Part shown: one piece after another, positions 54,231 through 64,000 of the stretch
Position numbering within the stretch: the first letter of the stretch is position 1
How the letters are laid out: every line of letters begins with the position of its first letter
Assembly: GCF_028583425.1 (NCBI RefSeq)
Contig: NC_072790.1
Span: 14,676,552 to 14,740,551 of the forward strand
DNA length: 64,000 nt
From: Eublepharis macularius
Lineage: Eukaryota; Chordata; Lepidosauria; Squamata; Eublepharidae
Direction of reading: 5' to 3'
The notes under the pieces: generated by a model
Databases searched by the model: none
What the model saw: only the letters and a program-made list of their open reading frames with translations
What the model was told of the DNA's origin: nothing
Position numbers and translations under genes: made by a program

Positions 54231-54658
54231 CATGGTAATTGGCCACATCATTTTTATCTAGGGATTTTAAAAAAAATTAGCGGATGGATAACCACCTGTT
54301 TGAGCGGCCAGCGGAAGATGTCCTGAGTTAGCTACAATACACCTCAGTGATTCACTTATGTGGTCCTCACTTGATTTTAACAGCCAAGATGGGAAAGGGT
54401 CGAGCACACAAGTAGTGGCCTTCATAGATGTCAGCATCCTGTTAAGATCTGTCATTGTAGCTGGTTCAAGGCAGTCCAAACGAAGCTAGATGGTGCATTA
54501 AGCGTTTCTCTCTCGTCTGCATTGTAGCTAGCATCTAGATCAGAGCGTATTTGTGCTATTTTATCAGCTAAAAACTTAGCAATGGCCTCACAGCTAATTG
54601 TCTGTTCCTGGGACTGTAAAGGTTCAGAGCTAGGAGTTAGAAGGTGTCTGGATATCTT

Positions 54659-55136
54659 TTTTTTTCTTTTTTAATAAAATTTTTATTGGTGAGTGAAAAA
54701 GAATTTTCCAGATTTAACACATATAATCCCATTTTTCCCCTTACTCTGTCCCCCACCCTTTTCCTCCCCCCTCCCTATTGACTTCCAACAGCTTTCCAAC
54801 CCTTAACCCTTCTTATTACTTAAATCTATTTCATTTATATTTTCCTACCACCTATAAATCATAATATCTCTTACTCTAAGCACATTCTTATTCTTTTACA
54901 TGAACTCTATCAAACATACTATCAATATAGTATATATCATATCAATATAGCGTAACAGTATGGTATAGTATATATCAGGGATCTCAGTGTCTCTTACTTT
55001 AAACATATTCTTTTTCTTTTCTTTTAGACATATATTCCATCAAATATACTATCAATATAGTATATATTATAAGACATATATTGTATGCTATGCCACCCAT
55101 GTAGCACAGCACACAACACAATATAACACAGCCACA
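54659..55136 (-). mobile_element. L1-type LINE 3' UTR insertion, minus strand, 21-bp target duplication
   Basis: It starts with a T-rich run (poly(A) in reverse) followed by AATAAAATTTTTATTGGTGAG. A 21-bp exact direct repeat, AGAAGGTGTCTGGATATC at its core, lies at 54638-54658 and 55137-55157. Internally it holds two related segments around TACTATCAATATAGTATATAT. No coding part is present. Confidence 0.88.
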
Positions 55137-55319
55137 TAGAAGGTGTCTGGATATCTTAAATAATTGGGATGGCCGTGAACTAGCTGACACAATGATTGCC
55201 GATAAATACTGTTTTTTCCCCATCTTTTCCGCTTCATAGGTCGACCAGTGGACTCTAGCATGCTCTATCAGCTTCTGCACAAGTTTTTCGCCAGCATCTT
55301 TCTAGATGTATTGTCGAAG

Positions 55320-55581
55320 GCTTTCACGGCCGGAGAACGATGGTTGTTGTGGGTTTTCCGGGCTGTATTGCCGTGGTCTTGGCATTGTAGTTCCTGACGT
55401 TTCGCTAGCAGCTGTGGCTGGCATCTTCAGAGGTGTAGCACCAAAAGACAGAGAGTGACACTGAGAGATCTCTGTCTTTTGGTGCTACACCTCTGAAGAT
55501 GCCAGCCACAGCTGCTGGCGAAACGTCAGGAACTACAGTGCCAAGACCACGGCAATACAGCCCGGAAAACCCACAACAACC
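55320..55581. mobile_element. Penelope terminal-repeat hairpin (paired inverted pLTRs), 14-bp target duplication
   Basis: The arms 55339-55454 and 55469-55584 are reverse complements over 116 bases with two mismatches that I see. They are separated by a 14-base loop (GTGACACTGAGAGA). The direct repeat ATCTTTCTAGATGT flanks the insertion at 55306-55319 and 55582-55595, overlapping the arm end by three bases. There is no coding sequence. Confidence 0.92.
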
Positions 55582-55640
55582 ATCTTTCTAGATGTCTTCC
55601 AGACTTCATTTAAAATTGCCCATTTCTGTAAATATGTGTA

Positions 55641-56529
55641 TCTAAGTGATAATATTGGATTCTGTCTTTAGCCTCACTATCTGCATAGAGTGCTATAAAA
55701 TTAAATGCATACATAAATGGGTACCCACAACAGACCAATTTTTTTTTAGGTTGTATTAGGTTCTCTGTAAAAATGAGAACAGGCCCTTGGGGAAGGAATA
55801 TCACGTCTTCCTACGCCTGCTGGTCCCCCAGCTCTTTCACTCAAAGTGCATTTTCTCCACACACGTCTCAGGTGGGTGAGCGGCAGTGCGAAGGAAGGTG
55901 TGAAGCTTTCTTTGATAGTGCAGCTAGCTTGCTGGCTCCAGTGCTAGGGAGGTTACGTCTCCCCTGCTGCAATAAGCAGTGGCCTAAGGCAGGAAGCATG
56001 CTACCTGCCACACGCTTCCCACCACTACCTGCCAGCTGATTATGGGTCTGGCCTTGAAGCAGAACGACTGCAAGACATACTTGGGGCTTCAGGCTGACCC
56101 TCAGATGAGCTTACTGGTGTTGGTCATGAGGCTCTTCGCACAGCTGTGGTCACTGCTGCCACCACTTTTTTTCTCCTTCCCCAACCCTCCTGGTCCTCCA
56201 GGTCTTCCTCCAATTCTTTAATTACACCACTCCTTTCAATTAATTGGAGTTGGTAAACAACCCCCCCAAATGTTATCTGATATCAAGCAACATATTCATA
56301 GGGAGATCTTGTTTATTCTTTGAGTTTGGGGGGGAGGTTAACCCCTTCACCACTACCCCCCCATCTGTTAGCAAGAAAATCTCTCCTCTCAGTTTATGGC
56401 TCCATCATGCAGATTTTTTGATCTGCACTTTGGGGCCTTGTTCAGAATTAGATATAGTCACATTTGATAGAAAATTGGTTGTATCCAGCATATGTTCTGC
56501 TGGTGGGTGAAAGGTAATTATCCTCCTCA
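55641..56529. other. Intron sequence, nothing specific seen
   Basis: No recognised exon or named repeat. It may include decayed 5' parts of the neighbouring LINE copies. Confidence 0.35.
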
Positions 56530-58210
56530 CTGCAGCCCTCAAGCTAGAAAAATCAGTTGAAAATCTAAGTAGTGCTGCATTAGTAGGGTTAGTATGGTTT
56601 TTGCTATTTCCTTGGCCATCCTATTACTGAATTGCAAAAAAACCCCATCGACAGATGTGGGTTTGACTTGAGGGAGAAATCCTTATCCTCAACAGAGCCC
56701 AGAATGTTTGGGTGGGTGGGACTGAGAATTCCAAACACGTTCTCTGTTGAGGCTGCGCTGGAAGCTTAGAACATGAAGCTCCTTGAAGCCATTGACAACA
56801 TTGTTCCTCATCTACCTTTCCCAGCCTTGGGGCAGAAGCCAGCCTTTTGGTTTACCACAGAGTTAGATGATCTAGAGAGGGCGGGTAGAAAGCTCGTGCC
56901 AAATCTGATAGGGATGCTGTTGGTGGCCAGCTATCTTCCGTGTGGAAATTACCTTGCAAGGTACTACAAGGTGCAATCCTCCATGTTATTCAACCCCTAT
57001 GTAAAGCCTTTACGAGGAATTATTTGTAGCTATAGAATTGGTTGTCATCAATATGCAGATGATACCCAGCTCAATATTTCATTATGCCAATCTTCCACCG
57101 CTGCTATAGAAGTCTTGAATCGCTGCCTGACTGCTGTAGCCATATGGCTAAAAGCAAACAAACTGAAACTTAAGCCAAACAAGATGGAGGTGATGCTCGT
57201 TGGGAAGGCAGAGATTTTGAAGGACATTGTGCTTCCCAATTGTGATGGGTTTCAGTTAACCCTTGCAGACTCGGTTAAAAGCCTCGGCATTATACTAGAT
57301 CCAGCATTACTGCTGGAGAAGCAAGTTAAAACAGCTGCAAAAAAGGCTTTTTTCCAACTCAGGCTAGCCTGGAAAATGGCCCCTACTTTGGTATGGCCAA
57401 TCTGGCCACCTGGATTCATCCAGACTAGACTACTGTAACACTCTACATAGGTCTCCCTTTGAAGTCAGTCTGGAGACTCCAGTTGGTACAGATTGCTGCA
57501 GCTTGACTATTATCAGGACCTAGGTGGATGGAGCACGTTACTCCCATTCTGCAGTCACTCCATTGGCTACCCATCAGTTACCGGGCTCAGTTCAAAGTTT
57601 TGATTATCCCATATAAAGCTCTTCATGGTCTTGGCACCTGATATCTACTGGACCACCTCTTCCACTTTGCTTCGCCCCTGCAGCGTCACTCATCTGAACA
57701 AGGGTTTCTGCCGGTGCCACCTTGCAAACAGGCAAAACCAACAGCTGCCCGCACACATGTTTTCTCTCTAGTGGCTTCTGCCTTGTGGAATGGCCTGCCT
57801 GAAGAAGTCGGGAAAGCTCCCGCTTTCTTGGCTTTCCGAAAACAGCAAAACTGAATTATTCAGGAAAGCTTTTTCATACAGGCAATAGTGCCGTGCCATA
57901 AGGAAATGGCTGAGAGAGATGCTTGTGATAAAGTGATTGTAGACTGTACTACACTGTCTGTTGATGTAAGTATGCTCCTCCTGGCTAGTTTGTGTCATTT
58001 AATGCATCGTGTCAAATGGCTTATGTTTTATTTCAGCATTGTTTTAACTGTGCATTTGGATTTATGGTTGTATTCGGATTTTTGCTATCCACACCCTATT
58101 GTATTGTTTATTGAGTGTCCCAGCTGTTGATCGTATTAATCCTACACTGTGTAATCTGCTTTAAGTCTCAGAAAGGTGGACTATAAATAACATAAATAAA
58201 ATAAATAAAT
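56530..58210 (+). mobile_element. L2-like LINE, + strand, internally deleted
   Basis: The frame 56773-57438 joins a linker region (IDNIVPHLPFPALGQKP) to IGCHQYADDTQLNISL (RT box with YADD), CLTAVAIWLKANKLKL, KPNKMEVMLVGKAEILKD and SLGIILDPALLLEKQV. The middle of the reverse transcriptase is deleted. It continues with LHWLPISYRAQFKV and WNGLPEEVGKAPAFLAFR and ends at GAAAGGTGGACTATAAATAAC with (AAATAAAT)n near 58195-58210. It is the same family as the minus-strand copy at 52.5-55.6 kb (shared KMEVMLVGKAEILK). Confidence 0.85.
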
Positions 58211-59172
58211 CTGAACAGTCGTACAATAATGACAGTATCTCAAGTTGCCATGGTAGTTGCAGTTATAGGAGAAAAACAGTTCAAGCGTGAAGTAATGGGG
58301 CAATACACACACCTAAATTTGGAATGATGAAGTAGCGTTCCGACCATACGTGCTTATTGTTTTACATTCCCTTATAGTATTTCTCTCAATCCTCACAGAT
58401 ACATTAAAAGATCCAGAACAGACCAAGTGCATTCTAGCATTAAATGCCAGTTTTAATTGGGGTGTGTAAAATGTTGTTTTGATTGGTGTAAAATTATATC
58501 ACCACAAGCTGACGTAATTATTTTCCATGTCGGACTGAGTCTGATCAGTTCTGGAATGGGAAACTGTCTGATAACCATAAGCTCGCTACTCTGAGCTCCT
58601 TACAGGAAGGGTAGATTCTCTATAGTATTTTTCTCTGTGTTACGTGCTTCATAGTGTTCCTCTTCCCTGTGAGGTGCAGTAGACTGGTATAACTGGGAGT
58701 TGTACTTTGAGTTGTACTCTGAAATCCAGTACAGTCTAACGTGTTAGCTCCTAGATTATCTCTGGGACATCATGGGACATTTTTTGGTTCACAAGCAAGA
58801 CAGTAGTAGTAGGATGCAAAGTTGAATTCTTGCCATACAATTGAAGTACTAAGCATAATAGTGTTTCTTCATGTTAAGATATATTTTTGTCAATTGCATA
58901 GACTGACTTTTCACTAATATACTTTGTAAAGTGATATAATCTTACAAAATTCATTCTTAATTGCTGTCCTTTTCTTGGGAATAAAGTCAATATTACTATT
59001 TTTTAGTTGTAACTATTGGCAATAAAGGTCTTTATGCATCTATAAAGTAACCAGGTTTTCAAAATGAGAATTGTATACAGTTAATTACTTTTTATTAAGG
59101 GCTCACTGGATATTCTACAAAGGATCTTAGTCTCTTCCTTTTTACTATTCATGGTTTTTTTCATAATTTCAG
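58211..59172. other. Intron 1 end, nothing specific seen
   Basis: AT-rich. It ends in the exon 2 acceptor, a T-rich tract with CATAATTTCAG ending at 59172. Confidence 0.5.
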
Positions 59173-59212
59173 GGAAATGAAGCAAGCTACCCACTGGAAA
59201 TGTGCTCGCACT
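59173..59212 (+). CDS. PPP3R1: PPP3R1 coding exon 2 (Gly2-His14 plus first base of Phe15)
   Basis: The 40-nt exon lies between the acceptor TTTCAG and the donor GTAAGT at 59213. It encodes GNEASYPLEMCSH and the first base of Phe15, identical to vertebrate calcineurin B. Gly2 is the N-myristoylated residue in the mature protein, after removal of Met1. The exon starts in phase 0, so it reads directly from the ATG exon, and it ends in phase 1. Confidence 0.95.
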
Positions 59213-60117
59213 GTAAGTTCAAACTCTAGTTGTTGTTGTTGTTGTTGTTTTTTAAAAAAACCATTGTGTTAATTTTTTATGTTTAGTATATCTTAATCAG
59301 GCATTATTTCACATTGTTAGAAGGCATGAGTGTCTATAATAGAGACAAAGCCTATTGATTGAAAGCACTCAAGCTGATTTTCTGCAAAAGCGGCATCCAT
59401 GATAAATTCCTAGATTGTGATGTATCAAACTAGCCCTTTTGAAACCTCCCCTGCATTTGACCTCCCCATGAGAGAACACGCGTGGATCTTTGCAGCTCTG
59501 AAAGTCTGAGAGGAGTAATTCTTCACTCTTTCTGCCAGAAAGAGGGGAATTAATCATTAGCTGCATCTGATAACTGAAGCTCAGGCAAGCAAGTTACAAC
59601 AGCACAGTTATTACCTTTAGCACTGAGCTTGAATGCTGGCTGTGGCCTCGGGCTAGTGCCTGTCTTGGTTCCAAAGAACTAGGAGTGCCTCATGAACTTC
59701 CTCAGTCTGCTGCCATGTTGCAGCCCACAAACCTCTAAAAAAACCACTTCTGAGGGTTGGGGAACCTTAAAAAAAAAAGGCAGCATGCTGCGACATACAG
59801 TTGTTGAAATTGTTCTCTTGAGGAGAAAATGGCATATGGGTTGCCTTTGATTATATTCTCAGATCCCTCTTTAGCTTTTTTAGTTTACTAATATTTTCAA
59901 TACTAATATTCATTGTAACAATACATTTTAAACATTTCAAAACCAGAAAATTGGTACTATATAAGCAACATAACTTTAAACGAGCATAGTACTTAGATGT
60001 GTACTTAGAGGCTCACAAGTGATCATGTGTGTGTTTTGTCACGTGTCCAGGAAGATGGCTGTAATCAACACGTCTAGATTTAGATGTAGCCAGCAGGTTG
60101 AGTTGCTGTTAAATAGT

Positions 60118-60470
60118 CTACACTAGGGGTGTGCGATTCAGGTTTCCAGTTCGGGCTAAATACCCAAATTGGACCCAAGTTGTAAAGATTTGGGATTTCT
60201 GAATTGGGCCCAGCATGCTGGCCCCGATTCAGAAATTCTGAATCAAAGCTTCCCAAAGCGTTTCGGGTTGCTTCGAGCTTCAGGGTGCTTTCAAACTCCA
60301 CAGCTGGCTCCAGCTGACCAGCAGAGGAGGATCCCCCCACTGGCCAGCTGAAGTTTAAAGGGCCCTTTCCGTGCTGCTTGGTAAGGAAAGGGCCGTTCTC
60401 GTGCTTCAGCTGGCCAGTGTGGGGGATCCTCCCCACCAGCCAGCTGAACCACGTATTTCACCCAGTGGGA
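60118..60470. mobile_element. hAT-type MITE relic (TAGGGGTGTGCGATTC family)
   Basis: It starts CTAGGGGTGTGCGATTCAGG. The interior carries imperfect inverted repeats around CCAGCTGACCAGCAGAGG / CTTCAGCTGGCCAGTG and GGGCCCTTTCC. No clear right terminus or target duplication is seen. Confidence 0.55.
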
Positions 60471-61100
60471 AGGGGAGCAGGGAACTCCCTCTTCCCCTTC
60501 AATTAGGTGAAATAAGCAGTGGGGTGGGAGGCAGCGGGGCGGTGGACTCCGCCCCCGCCCCAGCGAGGTTGTGCTGGTGAAGTGGCACCTGGAGAAGTTG
60601 CGTTGAGCAGCAGCTGGAGCTCCGAGCAGGGGAGGAGCATCAGGATGGGAGGAAGAGAGAAAGGAAGGGCGGGCCAGGGAGCCCGGCAGCCTCTAAGATG
60701 CCTCCGGACAGGGAAGAGTGGGGCTCGCTCCCTTTCGCTTTCCACCCCATGTCTGGCAGCATAGGAGATGCTGCCAAGGGTTTCTGTGTGGAAGATCGCA
60801 GCTGCATCCTCCTGCATCCTGGGGCCTGTTCCATCACCCCAGATTGAACCAAAGCAGTCCAGCCTGACGCCGCTTGCATAAATGAACCCTCTCCTGCAAC
60901 AGTTCAGAGTTTCTGCAAGCAGCTGCCTGGGGTCACTTGTAAATAGGGAGAGCACAAGTCGGGGAGGGAGAAAACAGCCTTTCCCACACTGCCCTGGCTG
61001 CTGAATGAAAGGAGGGTGTTGGGGGCAAGAAGGAGGAGTCCTTTACTGGGCAAGTCTTTGTCTTCCAGACCCTGGTAGCACCCTCGCTGCACCCCCTCAG
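60471..61100. other. GC-rich intronic stretch, no gene recognised
   Basis: The segment 60.5-60.9 kb is GC-rich and open in several frames on both strands, without motifs. Possibly the remainder of the upstream MITE or a regulatory island. Confidence 0.35.
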
Positions 61101-61101
61101 A

Positions 61102-61144
<43 letters not shown>
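61101..61144. repeat. (GT)n(GA)n microsatellite
   Basis: A run of GT dinucleotides is followed directly by GA dinucleotides. Confidence 0.95.
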
Positions 61145-61145
<1 letters not shown>

Positions 61146-61364
61146 ATCATGGGTTTTGAACCCCACCAGTAAGGAGGCTCTCTGGAGTGGGGGAATAGCA
61201 GGCAAGCAAAAAGTTAAGCATTTTTGCAAGTTCTCCCACTTTCCCCTTCTTTGCTTCCCCTCCAGAAGCAATTTTCCGTCAAATGGCTGCAGAACGAGGC
61301 TGCCCAAATCAGCAGCACGGTTTTGCAAATATAAGTCTCTCAAGAAACATGTTTCAAGTGGGTA

Positions 61365-61462
61365 GTCATGTTGGTCTGTAGTAGAAAAGTAGGAGTTGAT
61401 TCCAGTAGCGCCTTAGAGACCAACTAGATTTCCAGGGTGTGAGCTTCCTAGAGTCAGAGAGG
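61365..61462 (+). mobile_element. Penelope-type terminal-repeat scrap
   Basis: GGGTAGTCATGTTGGTCTG, AGTAGCGCCTTAGAGACCAAC and GATTTCCAGGGTGTGAGC match the other scraps at 12.91, 19.01 and 27.27 kb. Confidence 0.6.
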
Positions 61463-62155
61463 ACGATGGCTGAGAGAATTGGTGATTTACCTGAGAATCT
61501 TAACAGGCAACTCATACAAAAAGCTAAGTTCTTTATTGCATTTTCAATTGCAGTAGATGAAAATGGAGGTGTTACTGATTATGCACAACTTGCAGGGTTT
61601 TTTTATTTGTGGCATTGATGAAAAGAAACGTGACAGAAGAATGTGTAGAAATAGTTCAGTGAAAGACATAATCACAGGTGTTGACATCTTCAAGGACATG
61701 GTAGGGAGCGCCGGATAAATAGGTGCCAACTGGGCAAAGGGGGTGGATCTGTCCACAGACAGCACCACAGATGTTAAGTGGAAAAGCTGGAGCTGCTGCA
61801 AAACTCAGGGAAAAATTGGTAGCTGCAAACCACATCATTAGTTTTTCACTCTTGGTTGCATTTTGCACCAGGACACTCTGTGCAGCAAAACATTGAAGAT
61901 GGATAGTGTGATGAGCGTGGTCATAAAAACTGTTAGTTTTATTCAAGCCAGAGGTCTCAAACATAGTCAGTTTAACAGTCTTCTGGTGGAAAGCATGATC
62001 AGACATGGAGTTCCGTATCATCCTGAAGTGTGATGGTTAAGTCCTGGAGCTGTATTGAAACGCTTCTGTGAATTGCGAAGTGAAATACACGCATTTATGG
62101 ATAAGGAAGGGAAGGCTGTCCCTGAAGTACAAGATGATGAATGGCTTCAAGTTCT
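61463..62155 (+). pseudogene. Decayed hAT transposase, ZBED-like (Charlie group)
   Basis: The + strand, in shifting frames, shows the order of a hAT transposase of the type domesticated in ZBED5- and GTF2IRD2-like genes. It begins near KAKFFIAFSIAVDENGGVTD (about 61.53 kb; related proteins have AxDESTD), then ITGVDIFKD (about 61.67 kb), a region matching the insertion domain, and AVLKRFCELRSEIHAFMDKE (about 62.05 kb). Many stops and frame changes show that it is dead. Its right edge meets the SINE tail at about 62155. It has no relation to PPP3R1 function that I can see. Confidence 0.7.
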
Positions 62156-62282
62156 TTCAATAACAACAACAAGAACATTTGATTTATATACTACCCTTCA
62201 AGACAACTTGATGCCCACTCTGAGCGGTTTACAAAGTATGTCATTATCCCCACAACAAAACACCCTGTGAGGCCACAGTATC
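62156..62282 (-). mobile_element. MIR-like SINE 3' part, minus strand
   Basis: CAATAACAACAACAAGAAC, ACCCTTCAAGACAACTTGATG and TGAGCGGTTTACAAAGTATG are the reverse of the SINE tail at 3.18-3.30 kb. Confidence 0.75.
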
Positions 62283-62585
62283 ATGACACAGCCGGTGAAA
62301 TAAAGTTGGGTAATTTTAGTTGGTTATATTTGAAAGCTTTTCATATAGAAGTACTTCATGTATACTTCTTAAGCACTGTTGATTGGCACTGAAGGTGCCC
62401 CCTCTGCTCCCCTGAATGGAAGGGCAACTTGTGCTTTCAGTTCTGTAGTTTGGATCCAGTCCTATGTAACCATTACACCAGAAAACAAATTAATATTGCA
62501 TTCAAAGAAAACTCTACTGTATGTCTAAAAAAATGTGAAGCAAATTATTTTTGAATATTTTTCTCTCCCCGCCCCCCCCCAACAG

Positions 62586-62762
62586 TTGATGCAGATGAGA
62601 TCAAACGATTGGGAAAGAGGTTTAAAAAGCTTGATTTAGATAATTCTGGTTCTCTGAGTGTGGAAGAATTCATGTCTTTGCCTGAACTTCAACAGAATCC
62701 ACTGGTGCAACGAGTAATAGATATATTTGATACAGATGGAAATGGAGAAGTGGACTTCAAAG
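62586..62762 (+). CDS. PPP3R1: PPP3R1 coding exon 3 (EF-hands 1 and 2)
   Basis: The 177-nt exon lies between AACAG (ends 62585) and donor GTAAGC at 62763. It completes Phe15, encodes Asp16-Lys73, and ends on the first base of codon 74. EF-hand 1 is [12 protein letters not shown] (ligands D31, D33, S35, S37, E42). EF-hand 2 starts at D63 ([11 protein letters not shown]), with its last ligand E74 split over the next junction. The sequence is colinear with and, as far as I recall, identical to mammalian calcineurin B in this part. EF-hand 1 is the lower-affinity regulatory site class and, with EF-hand 2, forms the N-lobe that wraps the calcineurin A helix. Exons for EF-hands 3 and 4 lie beyond 64,000. 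Confidence 0.97.
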
Positions 62763-64000
62763 GTAAGCTATTTCCCTGGATAGATATTTCTTAATAATTT
62801 GGCACGTGTAAAGTATATTTTTCATAAATTTGAATGGAAATGTTATGCTGTGATGGGGCATTTTGATTTCTTAATCAACAATTTTATAATTCAAATATCT
62901 CCGAATTTATTGATTTACTGGATAGCAACTGTTTTCCCAGTATGAGCTTGATTTACAAAGAGCTGAGAAGAAAAGGACAGAATGCTTACTAAATCTATTT
63001 CCTGCACTATTTAGTAACATTTTACATAGAGATGCATGGATATTGTAAGTTCAGTTTGTAGCTTCATCCTACAACATGCACATGCTCTGTTGCATTAGTT
63101 TTAGTAATAAAAATTGTATTGCTGCTCAGTTGCTTGAAGAAATAACTCTGATTATATAAGATTTTCTTTTTTCTTAATGTTGTGGGGAGCTCTCAGTAAT
63201 GATTAATGTTGGTAGAAAGATGATTGTAAAATTATTTCACCAAAAATATAAATACAAAAATTGAATGTTGTCTGGAACTGTTACTTTCCAGTGGTACCTT
63301 TGAAAAATTAACTTTGTCTTTAACAGATCACTGATTGTTTTTATGCAGTTTTTTCTGAGTCGTGCGCAAGGCAACTTACAATTAAAAACCATTTTATTAC
63401 CAAAGACATTTAGGATTATTTGAAAATATGAAGGCCATGATCCAGCTAAAATTGGGCACTCTGCAGTGTTTTTCAGCTCCATTGGTTTCAGCGGGGGAAA
63501 CCTTAGTCATATGCTTAAATCTCCTGTTTAAATCAATAGGGCAAGTGTCCTAAGTGTGTGAAAGCTATGGATATAATTACTTCGAAGCTTAACTCACACT
63601 AGCTGACCCTTATATACAGAACTGGAATTTGAATTTAAAAGGATATTGTAAGTTGTTCATTATGAGAATAACTAAAGTCCTTGGACTCACATGATCTCCA
63701 TCCAATCCCATATGGTGCAGAGATCGAAGATTTCTGGTTTAGAATAAACTGGTTTGTTGCAATTCCCAGGTGGGGAGAAGTAATAAACTGTGGATTTTCT
63801 TCTTGCTACAAACAAGGATTCTAAACCAGTTTAATCCTGGATTGTAGACAAGAGGACAATGCATTTATATGACCTGATGCTGACATGACAAAACTTCGGT
63901 TTGTTCCATATTAAGAAGCCTGTACCATTTACCAGGATGTGTGTGTCCAGGGGGGATATCATGCCATTTGTAAACAATAAATTATTGAGTGAAGTTCGAG
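62763..64000 (+). other. PPP3R1: PPP3R1 intron 3, 5' part
   Basis: Starts with GTAAGC and runs off the window. ATTTCTGGTTTAGAATAAACTGG and its near-complement near 63.82 kb form an imperfect inverted pair. No exon is visible. Confidence 0.8.

Larger units (their letters stand above)
52487..55640 (-). mobile_element. L2-like LINE, minus strand, interrupted by L1 and Penelope insertions
   Basis: On the minus strand, in 5' to 3' order, come an endonuclease-RT linker (SAIIVSASSRPSQLFKISRHL near 55.2 kb), ATTCVLDPFPSWLLKSSEDH (54.4 kb), TLDPFQSGFRPGHRTETALV (52.9 kb), and the C-terminal LKLYPDKMEVMLVGKAEIL (52.7 kb). Segments of the reverse transcriptase palm are missing between them. The L1 at 54659-55136 and the Penelope hairpin at 55320-55581 are later insertions in it. 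Confidence 0.8.
28688..59172 (+). other. PPP3R1: PPP3R1 intron 1 (about 30.5 kb)
   Basis: It runs from donor GTGAGG at 28688 to acceptor AG at 59171-59172. It is a phase-0 intron filled with repeats, listed separately. It also contains the two candidate in-phase cassette exons at 33040-33075 and 43198-43278. Confidence 0.85.
59213..62585 (+). other. PPP3R1: PPP3R1 intron 2 (about 3.4 kb)
   Basis: It runs from GTAAGT at 59213 to the acceptor CCCCCAACAG ending at 62585. It contains a (TTG)n run near 59230-59249, a hAT-type fragment, a (GT)n(GA)n microsatellite, a Penelope scrap, a decayed hAT transposase and a SINE tail, listed separately. Confidence 0.9.

Noticed and set aside
61544-62021. 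Minus-strand frames of 85 and 121 codons
   Set aside because: They are antisense shadows of the decayed + strand hAT transposase.

Overview
This is a vertebrate nuclear window, and the repeat content points to a squamate reptile, probably a lizard; a gecko would fit but is not shown. The repeats seen are CR1, Bov-B (RTE), L2-like, R4/Dong-like and L1 LINEs, two kinds of Penelope-like element, a Sauria-type tRNA SINE, 5S rRNA-derived SINEs, many hAT-type non-autonomous DNA transposons, and decayed Ty3/Gypsy and DIRS-type copies. The only host gene I can recognise is PPP3R1, the calcineurin regulatory subunit B gene, on the + strand.

Layout. Positions 1-28,150 are gene-free and packed with transposable elements. 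They hold a chromodomain Gypsy element with its 3' LTR (to 2827), a nearly whole CR1 LINE with ORF1 and ORF2 (about 8.33-12.91 kb), a second Gypsy relic (about 17.0-18.7 kb, minus strand), Penelope copies (14.3-14.8 and 22.0-24.1 kb), hAT MITEs with readable 8-bp target duplications, a (CT)-rich minisatellite (25.07-25.96 kb) and an R4-like LINE tail. Positions 28,200-29,400 are a CpG island with GC boxes, an octamer and the PPP3R1 start codon. PPP3R1 then runs to the window's end and beyond: exon 1 contributes only the ATG (28685-28687), exon 2 lies at 59173-59212 and exon 3 at 62586-62762. Intron 1 is about 30.5 kb and carries L1, DIRS, Penelope, 5S-SINE, L2-like and SINE insertions. Intron 2 holds a decayed hAT/ZBED-like transposase. 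Exons for EF-hands 3 and 4 lie outside the window.

Most interesting point. Intron 1 contains two short segments, 33040-33075 (36 nt) and 43198-43278 (81 nt). Each is bounded by an AG acceptor and a GT donor, each is open and a multiple of three, and each fits the phase-0 junction between the Met1 exon and the Gly2 exon. If used, they would put 12, 27 or 39 residues between Met1 and Gly2 and so remove the N-myristoylation signal of calcineurin B. This is inference from sequence and needs transcript evidence.

Other structural points are a 111-bp direct duplication flanking a Penelope terminal repeat, a 116-bp-arm Penelope hairpin with a 14-bp target duplication, a Penelope unit flanked by inverted terminal repeats, and a hAT MITE with 64-bp palindromic arms.
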